Source: Chondrosia reniformis
Taxonomy: Eukaryota > Porifera > Demospongiae > Chondrillida > Chondrillidae
Assembly: GCA_947172415.1 (NCBI GenBank)
Contig: OX359200.1
Coordinates: 2,048,501 to 2,112,500, forward strand
Length of the DNA: 64,000 nt
Direction of reading: 5' to 3'
The notes beneath the pieces were generated by a model. It did not search any database. It was not told the origin of the DNA and saw only the letters and a program-made list of their open reading frames with translations. Below are positions 47,955 to 58,277 of this stretch, in pieces. Every line of letters starts with the position of its first letter. The stretch's first letter is position 1. The position numbers and the translations under genes are program-made.

Positions 47955-48470
47955 GTCTGTAGAAGACCAGAAGAAACTCTTAACTGTATTAATCCGGAAT
48001 GAGATTGTATGCAATATGGTAACACAGATATATGCCCTCAAGCCGAAGCCAGATGGGGCGTATTGCAGCACAGTAGCCAAAGAACTGGTGAAAAATATCT
48101 CTTCCTGAAGGATTCTGGAATGTCTGTTACAGGCATATACTTGGTTTAACCTGCATGTTTGAGTTATTTTTCAACTTTATAGGGTTCATGGGAGAAAAAG
48201 CTTATTGAACGTGTACACAATGTTCATTCATCATCTGGGCTCAAAAGAAGTCCCCTCAATGAAGACCATCCTGTCTCATACAGTAAGAGAGGTTGTCCCA
48301 AAGCAACATCACATGTTTGTTACCCACACGTAGAAGTGCTGGATAATGATGAAACATCCAATCAACACTATTTATGGGGGTTGGACAAAGAGTTGCAGTG
48401 AGACAATCCCAGGAAGGAGAATATTGGGGCTGCTAAAAATTTTTTGGTGCACATCTATGAAGAAGGTGTA
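47955..48470 (+). pseudogene. Fragment of an uncharacterised repeat-associated gene (SAMD3-like?)
   Basis: Open pieces read VEDQKKLLTVLIRNEIVC, QIYALKPKPDGAYCSTVAKE and, after an interruption, SWEKKLIERVHNVHSSSG, RGCPKATSHVCYPHVEVLD. The arrangement resembles the central part of SAMD3-like proteins that are multicopy in invertebrates and fish. This is a weak match from memory, and stops break the frame. Confidence 0.3.
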
Positions 48471-48599
48471 TGATTTTATGTTATTGCAGGTGGTAGTCAC
48501 TGATTAATAATAGCCTGTTATGTTTTACTGCATCTATAGATGTCAGAGAATGTTGAATCTGTGGCACAACGTGATCCCCCCAGAACAGCTCCTTGCATT

Positions 48600-49030
48600 G
48601 TTTGTGTTTCCGATCCGATTTCGGTTCAGCAGACTATGTTCTGTGGTGGAAACTTTTCAATGCCATTGATGCTACCAAATGGAAGAACATCCTATAACTG
48701 GCTGAATTGCTGTTTTGCCTCCCTATGTCAAATGGTCGTGTGGAGAGAGCCTTCTCTATGTTAAAAGTCATCAAAACAGAGAGGCATGCTAGTCTTGGAG
48801 GAGACAAGCTACATTCCTTCATGAGGATTGCAATGGATGCACCTCCACCGTCACAATGGGATGCTAGTAATGCTGTTAGGCTTTGGTGGGGGGACAAGAC
48901 GTGTAGACAGCCTCAGGTACAAGATACATGTGCACCACCTAGAAGCTCAGAGCAAGCTGTGGAAGATCAGACTAGCAATGATGATTTATTTACTCTGAGC
49001 CTGGCAGACTGGGAAGATTGGATAATATAG
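48600..49030 (+). pseudogene. hAT transposase C-terminal fragment
   Basis: The dimerisation-domain signature is clear: LLFCLPMSNGRVERAFSMLK followed by TERHASLG, then an acidic tail (SLADWEDWII). Just upstream, DYVLWWKLFNAIDATKWKN lies in a frame ended by a stop. The first transposase domains are missing, so this is a dead fragment. Confidence 0.75.
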
Positions 49031-49153
49031 TTTTAACTTTCAAATTGCATGCATATTAGGTGACTCTTTAAATAGTATATTATCTTAATTACACACATAT
49101 GATATTGTACTCCTTTACTTATTTGAAATTAATTTGTCTGTACATTTTAAAAA

Positions 49154-49855
49154 ATGTCCTTTCAAACTGATTTATGGCCTGACATTGTGTCAGACCAATC
49201 TAAAGATGTTATCATAAGCCCTGGCATTGCCCAGTGGAAGTATCCACCTGAAAGCCATAGCCTGGTCTTTATTTTTGACCAATCTAGCTGTCATTGTGCC
49301 TATTCAGGAGAAGCCCTTGTTGTATCCAGAATGAATGTAAACCATGCAGGGGCACAACCAAAAATGTGTGATACCATTTGGAATGGGCAAATTCAGAAGA
49401 TGGTGGGAGAGTATGGAAAGCCTAAAGGGATAAAGAGGGTTCTTCAAGAGCGTGGCATCAACACTGCAGAAATGAAGAAGGGAGATATGGCCAACATGTT
49501 AAGTAAAATGAGCGATTGCGATTCAAAAAGACCAAAGTTGAACATTTAATTTCAAGGAAGGGACACAGATGTTATTTCCTTACCCAAATTTCACCCTGAG
49601 CTGAACCCCATGGAAGGGGTGTGGGGAAAGCCAAAGCAGTATACTCAAGCGCATTGCAATTACAGTTTTCGACAATTAGAGAACACTGTAGGCCCTTCAC
49701 TGGATTCAGTCAGTGTCTCCTTAATTAGGAAATATTTTAGAAAGACAATAGAGCCTATGAAGGCCTACAGTGAAGGGCATACAGGGCATGACGCTTTCAA
49801 CATAGCCAAGCAGTACAAATCTCACCGAAGAGTTTCAGAAACTGAGTCTTATTAG
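49154..49855 (+). pseudogene. Tc1/IS630-like DDE transposase relic
   Basis: The first piece (49154-49549) has FIFDQSSCHCAYSGEAL, an Asp-centred catalytic block, then NVNHAGAQPKM and GIKRVLQERGINTAEM. After a break of about 20-50 bp the second piece (49560-49855) gives LPKFHPELNPMEGVWGKPK, the usual carboxylate block ELNP-x-E. The two pieces are separated by a stop and a short gap, so the gene is broken. An unrelated hAT fragment lies just upstream. Confidence 0.7.
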
Positions 49856-50370
49856 CCTTATGCGCAATTTCATAGTAATCCGTCTTATAAATATTGTAGA
49901 ACATGTCTTTGCAAACATTTTTGTCTAAGTATTAGGGCAATTTTAATTTCATACAAGAGAAAAAATTAATCAATACAACCCATTCATAATTTCATTAAAT
50001 CCCTAATAATTCATAAGTACATAAGACAGTCAATAACGTTTTTTATAATTATTGAGCATCTATATTCTCAGCTACTCTATGCCAAATTTCAAATCAATAT
50101 CATTACAGAAACAGCTAAAAATTAAAAAAAAATTGTAGTTTCACACCTTTTAATTATTAAACATGTGGTTGCTATGGCAACAAAATTTCTTGGAAATATA
50201 TTCCCCAGTTCATATTCTAGCAAATATGATGAAATGAAAGTGATATTGCATACCAAATTTGAATTTAAGGCCTTTTTACAAATATTTCTACAGGGAAAGC
50301 CATTGCTGATTCGCACTATAAAGATTGTAAGAGGGAGGAGCAGATAAATACATACGGTACAAGACATATG
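49856..50370. other. Intergenic, nothing recognised
   Basis: AT-rich, no gene. Confidence 0.35.
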
Positions 50371-50379
50371 AAAGTTGAC

Positions 50380-50706
50380 GTATTACGCCCGTAGATAAAC
50401 CCGTAATAGGATATGTAGCAAAAGCGTATACATTTTTATCTATGCCCGTAGATAAGGCATATATAGACATATACGTACGTATAATAACCGCTTATCGTAG
50501 ATTGAATAAGCACTGTACGCGCTAACTATTTATCGTCTTCAGCAAATCATCCTTGATTCTGACTAATGTCACACCTAGGAGAAGTACATTAACACGTCTT
50601 TCGTTATTTCAACTTTGTCGGTTAATACTACTTTAGTATGCCCGTAGCGATAACCGTAAGAGAGGAGAGGCGTAGCAAATTTATTCTATGCCCGTAGATA
50701 AACCAT
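50380..50706. repeat. Four spaced copies of a TGCCCGTAGATAA motif
   Basis: Copies start at about 50386 (CGCCCGTAGATAAAC), 50441 (TATGCCCGTAGATAAG), 50637 (TATGCCCGTAGCGATAACC) and 50687 (TATGCCCGTAGATAAACC). The CCGTAA and GTAGCAAA neighbours recur too, giving a degenerate repeat unit of about 50-60 bp. Confidence 0.6.
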
Positions 50707-51779
50707 AGGAAGACATGTAGGCACATACGTAATACGCACGTATTCCTTCAACTTTTTTCTGTCTTGTGAAAACATGCATCACCCAATCCAAGGGCAGCCA
50801 CCTCTCAAGAAATGATTTTAGTATCTTACATATTGCATAAGCTAATAATGAACTATGCCATCACAGATACCAAGGCCAGGCTGCAATTCGGGCAGTTATC
50901 ATAAATCACCATGTAACCAGCCAAAGCTGCTTTAATCATACAATAATAATAATACATCTCTCTCAGAAGTCTGGACTTTCTGCAAGTACTAGCTCTTAGA
51001 ATTGCCTCAGTTATCATTGTCAAATAAACTAAGATACCATCATCATCAAATAAACTAACTGATTCCAATGAGCCATGCATTTGCAGTTTCGTAAAGAAGT
51101 ATTCATACATTGACTTTGGATGCTTCTTTGACAAAGCATACTAGTAAGCAGGATCAACCAGATAACTCTTTTTGAATACTTGGGCATATCAAGATTCCTT
51201 CGGCTGAAAGGAGGAGGATGACCTCCTTAGAAGCTACAATTTTGGCCATACACTCTTGCCTCCTTCAAACCAATTTGGATGCTAGCTGGGCTTTGCTTGG
51301 CTTTAAATCCTTATGTAACCTTCAGGACTATTTCACATGTGTCCATGCAGACTTCTGCATATGTACAAATCAAGCTCCCTAGTCTATTCTGGCCATGGCA
51401 GTTACTTGGATAATTCACTCATGCAGGAGTGACCTGCAGGCACCAATCAATTTTATGCATTCCTCGTGAGCTCTTTCCATGCACTCAAGAATCCGTAAAG
51501 CAACCCTTGCTTTTCAAGATTGGATGGTCATTCATACATCCTGGCAAATTAATAGGCACTCAAAATTTGAAAGTGCCACCCTTAAATACTAAATCATAGA
51601 TTTGTGACCATTTAGTTATTATAAGTCAAACATATTTAGGGCAAAAAGGCAACCCATTGTCTGGGATTAAGTCTACTCTGCACGGAAGAGCATTTGAACA
51701 CTCAGGGGTGACAGGTACCATTCATGAATTCTTAGTTATTTCTACTCAGAATTCCTCAATGAACATTTGCCAGAAATTT
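50707..51779. other. Intergenic, no gene recognised
   Basis: A 93-codon minus-strand open stretch (50853-51134) was seen but shows no known domain and has no exon partners. Confidence 0.35.
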
Positions 51780-51878
51780 GCGTGAAAACTGGAATTTGGT
51801 AAAAGTCGGGTTGTCAATTTTCATGGAGTGACTAATAGTCAGTCAAAGCCACTTGACTAGACTCGGAAAAAGTCTAGT
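51780..51878 (+). repeat. Left copy of a direct repeat of about 100 bp
   Basis: Reads CGTGAAAACTGGAATTTGG, CATGGAGTGACTAATAGTCA and TTGACTAGACTCGG. It matches 53840-53940 in the same orientation with scattered differences. The two copies bracket the SWIM/YqaJ relic. Confidence 0.7.
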
Positions 51879-52257
51879 GGTTCCTTTTATCTTACCGAGA
51901 ACGCGCCATACTGATCATTATGAAATCCCGTTTAAAAAAGCGTACACGTGAATGGTACATTTCCATTCTATGCATGTTGTACGGCAAAATGACAAACTAA
52001 TAAAATAATTAAGCGACACTTACATAATCTGTCAAAATTAATCAGTTAAGTGTTTTTATTAATTTAAAGCCTAATACATATATATGCACAGCAAATGCAC
52101 GTGTATAAGATGGTTTTGGCACAATTTAGTTGATTTTCAACATAAACTATAATGTCTAACTAGAGGGGCTTGTTTATAGCCACATGCATGACTGCCACAA
52201 TTACTGCCCAGTGATATAGAATCTGACTGTACTGGTGATAGTGAAGATTTAGCTCAT

Positions 52258-52900
52258 GAAATAGAAAAGTTAAACATTGACCTTAAGAAGACTATATAAG
52301 AACTGCTGTAAAACTTGAGTAGGTGTCACATTAATGGTTGTTTCTATAGCAAGCTGAAGTTGCTCGTAATACCCTAAACTCAGATGGTGTGGTTTGTATA
52401 AATCTGTGATCACACTAGGCAAATCAGAAGTTAGAGAAATAGGTATGTACTTATCTGAATGGTCTTTTACCACTGACAGGATCGCTGGCTTGTTAGAACA
52501 TAATGACAACGAACTAAAAAAACTTTAGAGTTCTTTGACAGATCGAGGGCTTACACTGGTATTAGTACCTATATTGCTGGCAGTAGGTGATACAGATGGA
52601 GTTGAATGTAGTGAATCATTAAGTGATGATTTTTTAGCTTTAGATCTTTGATTGTGGAGTATGGCACTGCCTTAATAGAAGTAGGTATCACCCAAAGAGC
52701 CTTTTTTGGGTAACGGTCATGGAATCCCTTTAACGTACACCAGCTTCCACAGCCCACAAAAGCGAACCTAAATGTGAGCAACTCTCACCTAATCCAGCCA
52801 TACAATTGCAATGTGCAGCCAGAATCTTGCCATTCCATTCTGCAATGACCCAAGGAATGAGTGGCTTTTCCCGTAATTTCTGTGAGTGATTGACCTACAG
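52258..52900 (-). pseudogene. SWIM zinc finger / YqaJ-recombinase-type gene relic
   Basis: Read right to left, [37 protein letters not shown] and AVEAGV form a SWIM finger (C-x-C...C-x-H). After a frame change come RYPKKALWVIPTSIKAVPY, a Ser/Thr-rich linker, then [20 protein letters not shown] and a helical stretch ending near 52270. This order (SWIM, linker, S-x-x-KPAILS block) is the one I know from multicopy invertebrate genes that continue into a YqaJ nuclease domain. That domain is absent here. Stops and frameshifts make it a pseudogene. Confidence 0.7.
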
Positions 52901-53839
52901 TGAAAATAACAGTCCTAATGTTTGAAGTGATAGGGAGTAATTTTAGCTGTGTTCATTATGATAGATAAGTTTATTGGAGCTATCTGCAACGAAAATTGAG
53001 CTAGATTGAACGTTTCGACCCGTAGCTCTTCATCAGCAAACATTCATTATGTACATTCTAAGAGTATATAGTCTATAGAGTAAACACTATACACTTATCT
53101 GCATGTACATATGTTTAAGTATTCTATTTCTACTCAATGTATCCTCTAAATATTGACAATTTGTGTATCACAAATTGTCCTCTCACATGCATGTAAGTAC
53201 TAGTACAGTTGTACATATAAAACAGTCAACTAGAGGTAAAGGTCTCAACACATGACGAGAAGAAAGCTAGGTACCTTCAGATGATACAATTGTTTTTCGA
53301 AACTGGGTCGATTATAGCAGTTTCAATTTCTGCAGCTAAACCAAGCGAAAGTTTACTTCGGGTAACTATCCAATCGAATAAAGGGTCACCTTTGATTTCT
53401 TATTGCTCACAAATGATTTTTGTCTCTGTGAACATTCCCGATTTTCGGAATATGCACATCCAGTAAAAAAGGATTTCTTCTTTGTGCAATGGTCATAGGC
53501 TGTATCTAGTTCACTTACTTCTTTAAGATACCTCTCTGTTCGTGTCCACGAGATCAAGCCAGTAGTTATGATAAAGAACATACATATATAAGTGTATATT
53601 GCGGCGACCAAAAGACAAACATTTTGTTGCTTTGTTCTTATCGCGATTTATCCTGTTGTGAAATTTATGGTATCGCGATTAAACTTCTGAAACGCCTAAG
53701 AATAATTTCATGCATTATTCAGCTCAGCTGGCAAGACTACGTAAAATCTTAGCACGTATGATACTGGCTCAGAAAAGAGATATAAGCGACCGTACCATTT
53801 CACGCATTCCGAGCTCTTTTTACTCGGTTGCTATGAATT
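52901..53839. other. Non-coding stretch inside the direct-repeat interval
   Basis: Contains GAACGTTTCGACCCGTAGCTC followed by TTCATCAGCA (about 53007-53040), similar to ACGTTTCGTCCTTCATGGGC in the arm of the palindromic element at 3674-4092. No gene. Confidence 0.4.
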
Positions 53840-53940
53840 GCATGAAAACTAGAATTCGGTAAATGTCGGGTTATTAATTTTCATGGAGTGACTAAGAGTC
53901 AGTCGAAGCCAATCGACTAGATTCGGTGAAAGTTGGGTTG
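53840..53940 (+). repeat. Right copy of a direct repeat of about 100 bp
   Basis: Partner of 51780-51878: CATGAAAACTAGAATTCGG, CATGGAGTGACTAAGAGTCA, ATCGACTAGATTCGG. Next to it (53950-53995) is a reverse copy of the GCGGCGTTCAGGAAGC sequence of the CHMP1 promoter region. Confidence 0.7.
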
Positions 53941-54119
53941 TCAATTTGGAGGAGAGAAAAGTTTCGTTAACTAAAGCTTCCTGAACGCCGCCATTTGCAA
54001 AAACTACATGTAGTGCCCTATGAATCCTTTCTTGCATCCAAAATTGCATTAGATGAGATCAAAAGGTTCTCTAGCACAACAAAGTCTCAACCCCAGGCAG
54101 CATAAACAGCACTGATCAC

Positions 54120-54650
54120 GCACGCGCGACTCATGGGATCATGGGGAGATGGGCTTTCCTGATGCGATCCCTTAAAGGAATAGAGGATCAGTTTCAGTCC
54201 CTTGAGGATGTAATAAGACACAGCCTACTGCCAGCGATAACAGGCCGCCCTGCAATCAGTGACACTGAGAGAAGTTGATTGCACTCCCAGTCCGACTGGG
54301 CATACCCATACCAACAGAAATGGCATCAAGTCAATATGAAGCATCTGCCACCATTATGCAACCGTTGGTGTCCAGTATCTGTAATCAATCCTGCAGCTCC
54401 AATGAAACTAATGTGAACAGTTTGCAGGTCCAAATGAGGAATGAACTGAGTAGATGTAGAAGACAGAGTCAGCAGGAAGAAGCAGCCAAACTGACCCTTC
54501 CATCCGCCCTCCAGATATCAATGGAGCTAGCATCGGAGAAGGGAGCCTCAGACTGGCTGCATAAACAGGCATTTAGGGATGCCCTGTGCATTCATTATGA
54601 CTGGGATCCCATCAGACTCCCCACTCGTTGTTGTGGTGCATCATTCTAGA
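54120..54650 (+). pseudogene. Retroelement polyprotein fragment
   Basis: Pieces read SLKGIEDQFQSLEDVIRHSL, LPAITGRPAISDTER and, after a frame change near 54273, LIALPVRLGIPIPTEMASSQ, CNQSCSSNETNVNSLQ, ELASEKGASDWL and FRDALCIHYDW. I associate this series with a region downstream of a reverse transcriptase in multicopy invertebrate retroelements. The class cannot be fixed, and the RT itself is absent. Confidence 0.5.
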
Positions 54651-54727
54651 TCTCCAACACGCATGATTTCAGTTGCTCCAAAGGAGCCTTCCTCTCCATC
54701 CAACATGACCAAAAAATGAATTAGGAG

Positions 54728-54990
54728 TTGGAATGGCAGTGCTTCCAACAGTCACTAGCAAATCTGGAAGAAGTAACAAAACAAGAAAGGGATCATGTGA
54801 CAAGGATAACCATATACGTACATCACTTCCATGTTTGGGTGCAACCTGATGTGCCTAAACATGGAAGTGATGTGTTTGGTTAAGTCAGTATACAATTCTG
54901 TATGGTTATCCTTGTCACATGATCCCTTTCTCGTTTTGTTACTTTCTCCAGATTTGTTCGTGATTGTTGGATAAGCACTGCCATCCCTTC
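54728..54990. mobile_element. Hairpin MITE with inverted repeats of about 90 bp
   Basis: Left arm 54728-54816 (ATGGCAGTGCTT ... GGGATCATGTGACAAGGATA) is the reverse complement of right arm 54901-54990 (TATCCTTGTCACATGATCCC ... AAGCACTGCCAT). A second, inner palindrome (CATCACTTCCATGTTT / AAACATGGAAGTGATG) fills the loop, so almost the whole element can pair. The outer GCACTGCCATCCCT links it to the repeats near 5150 and 33480-33830. Confidence 0.8.
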
Positions 54991-55199
54991 TTCTAGTTTC
55001 ACTTTTTATTTATAATCTGAATCTGAATAATAGTTATTTACACTGCATTATACATTACATTGATTGCTACATAGACAGTGTATATGTATGTATGTTCTAT
55101 ATATGCAATAACTCAATGTTAAAATGTTATTGTATTCTTTTATAATATTATGATGAAGAATCAACAAAAGTTCTTCTGTACATGATTCATGCAAAGCAA

Positions 55200-58070
55200 T
55201 TATTTCTTCTCTTTCAATCTCTTGAACCTTTCAGCCAAGTCATCATAATCCAAGTCTCTGTCATTAGCAACCGGATTCATTGTTGGGACAGCAGGAAAAT
55301 CAAAACCACCTGTATTGAAAAACAATCATTGGATGTCATAATTTACGTTTTACAATAATAATAATAATAATAAAAGATTTATTATAGTGACATATGCCTA
55401 TAAAGATGGATGCATTAGGCCCAGCTATATGAAGCCATCCTTTTTTATCCTAACAGTCAAAAAATGTGACTGTACATTTGCAACAATACAAAACACAAGT
55501 ATATTGACATAGTAGTTTCTTATGTTCAGATTATCAGTCTGCAGTGTAGCAATTTTTTTTGAGAGTTGAACACATGTATCTGCCTATGTTAGCAATTGAA
55601 TGCAGCCAAAGTCTATGTAATGTAATAAATTCCATTGCAAGTGGGCAGTCAGTGACCATTGGTGATGCACCAAAACAATGATGTAATTATGTAACAAAAA
55701 GGAAGTTCTGTAAAGGGCATATCAGATGTGTGTGATGAGGTACCTTGCTCCTGTTGCTGAGGTTGCGGCATGCCTCCTGGTTGCTGAGGCTATATAGAGA
55801 AATAAACCACATTAGGTGAAAACAAAATAACAAACGGTTCTGAACTTAAACTGATAAAGAAGAGTGAACACTTACATAAGGCAGAGGCTCCGGATTAGGA
55901 TTTGATGAGTAGGGTGGCAGGGATGGCTACAGAACAATAACATAATGATATCAAACAGTTTTCCCAGGCAACAAATAAAATTGTTGTCCTATTAGTTATC
56001 CATTAAGAAACTAAATTCACACCTAACACACCCGGCCACACACAAACACACCCACATACGTACATACACTATAGCACACATTAAATGTGTACCAAAGTAC
56101 TGCTTTATGGAACACTGGGATAACTAACTTTTGAAATTAAAAATTAATTTGACATTCTAAACAGTTTCAATTAATGAAAAGATTAATATGTACGTATATA
56201 TTACAGAAAAATGTAAATTTGTCATTTCACAGTAGAGTTTAGAAGATTCCGCATTGATAGAAAACTTACCCCTGGATTTGGTGGATAGGCATTTTGAGGG
56301 TTGTGGCTGGGAGGATGAGGAAGATTCTGAGGGTTGTACAGACCAGAACCATTGCCAGGAGGACCTGGGTTGTAAGGTGGATTGGGACCTGATCTTGGCT
56401 CATCATCCGGACGAGGTAGAAAATCCTTTTCATTAACTGGCTCATCCTCATCAAGAAATGCAGACTCATCCGGCTCATAGTCAACGTTGTAGTTCTTTGC
56501 AATCTCCTTCATGTAGCTCTCAACAAGACGTCTTGGAGGAATGTTCAGGCCCATCCTGTGCATCACCTTAGGATTGACCTGCTCTGACTGGTTGGTGATG
56601 GCCATCTCGGCAAACTTCTTTCCAAATTTCTTGCTCAGTTGAAGTGAAACCTACAGCAACAAGAAGGCAACCATTCTTTACAAGGTAGAAAACAACACTG
56701 TCAAAATGTCCACATAATCAAACTGTAAGATTATCTATACTCTACTGGTTACAGTATAAGCTTGCGCAACAAATGACCTTGACCTGTATTGTGGCATTTT
56801 TGGACATTAAATTTCAGCAAAGAAAAATCTATAGCCGTGGTCTAATGTTTTAGAGTTAATCTTGAGAGTCAAGGATGTCAAGATCGAATGTTCCATGTAC
56901 TTTCTGCACTAGTCACACCAACCATTTACCTATTTCAGAATAAACATGGACCGTTCCAATATCATACTCCATGTTTTCTTACGAAAGTAAGAAATGGGGT
57001 CTGGCTAGCAAGGCTATCTTCTACATTTGGTAATCAGAGGACAGTTTGCTCAAGTCTAATTGGTTATCAGAATGGCTGAATTAATTAAACAAGTGTGTAA
57101 TAACTAATTTACCCCCATCACATGACTTCCATTAGCTGGAGGTCATGAGACCTGCACTATTTGATCATTTATAGGGGTAAACAAACGCTCAAGCAATAAT
57201 CTGCCTATCTATCATTTCACACACTGACCTCTTTCATTTCTTGTACATCAGCTGATACTCTGGGTTCAGCCCATATCAAAGTGGAGACTGGTGTCAAAAG
57301 GGACTCCTCGCAGTATCTAACATAAGTGACAACGGGTAACGTTTATCCTTATCTTAACAAAACATTTTATCTGATGGTGGCTATATGATAGAGTCTCATA
57401 GATGCTAGTCTCATGTAGCCAGACTGCTTTCGGGGGGAAGGGCTACTATTTATGTGTGTATGTACATTACACAGGAAGTAGGTGAAATGTTCATAACATT
57501 AACATGCACATAACACAAGAGCTATATGCAAAAATGAGTTCATTTAACTGAAACTAGACAACATTGCTGTGGTAAAGATACATATGTAACGGAGAAGGCT
57601 GAGTGTGACCACGCCCTTTTCACTTACTCCATTGTGTCCAGAAGGGAGAACCTGGCCAGAATCAGGTCACAGTATGTCTCAAGCACTTCATATGCTTCTA
57701 CCATGTAGTCCTCTCGTACAATGTGCTCCACGCGGATGCGGGCTCGTTCAATACGGTCAGCTTTGATGTAATCAGCAATTTCTTTGCGCGCCTTCATGGC
57801 TTGTTCAGCTAAAAAAGAATTCTGATGCTGTAATTTTAGGTTAGGTTATTTAAGTTAGACATAACGCTTGTGGAGACACTTTAACTATTATATCTTTCAT
57901 ATCTATGCTGATTAATTGGGTTTAGTCTACAAATAAAAATGGCTGACTTTCAGCCAAATAAAAATCCGATAGTACTAATTCAGCCTACTTTTCTTCTTTT
58001 CGAGAAGCTTGAAACGACTCATCGCAAGTCGGAGGTTACTTCTCAACTTGTCTTTCTTGAAAGCTGGCAT
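55200..58070 (-). CDS. IST1: IST1 homologue (ESCRT-III-associated factor)
   Basis: Seven exons in transcription order: 58070-57989, 57808-57628, 57316-57229, 56650-56270, 55926-55876, 55789-55744, 55309-55200, totalling 939 nt and 312 aa. The N-terminal helical domain is typical of IST1: LRLAMSRFKLLEKKKTEQ, KARKEIADYIKADRIERARI, RVEHIVREDYMVEAYEVLE, YCDLILARFSLLDTME, then SLLTPVSTLIWAEPRVSADV and SYMKEIAKNYNVDYEPDES. A Pro/Asn/Gln-rich linker follows. The C-terminal MIT-interacting motif DLAERFKRLKEKK is intact. IST1 binds CHMP1 and regulates VPS4 in membrane scission. The start ATG is the first in frame and directly precedes the conserved helix. It is divergent from the SOCS gene, whose ATG is 207 bp away. 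Confidence 0.93.
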
Positions 58071-58277
58071 AATGTCCTTATCTGGTCAAAAATAGTTTCT
58101 CGAGTAAGTATAATTCCTTGATCCTTTTTAAGTACACAATAGTCACATGACCAGATGTGAGGAAGTCATGTGACTACTAAATATAGTAGATGACGCCATT
58201 CTAATATTCGGAATCCCGATTTAGCACAGATTCTAACTTCCATTTCCAGCAAAGGGTATTTAGGGAATGATCTGAAG
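58071..58277. promoter_or_regulatory. Shared upstream region of IST1 and SOCS6/7
   Basis: Only 207 bp separate the two divergent start codons, so both promoters and 5' UTRs must fit here unless transcripts overlap or start within an upstream exon. It contains paired CACATGACC / GTCATGTGAC (about 58144-58172), E-box-like CATGTG elements in opposite orientation. No TATA box was assigned. Confidence 0.55.
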
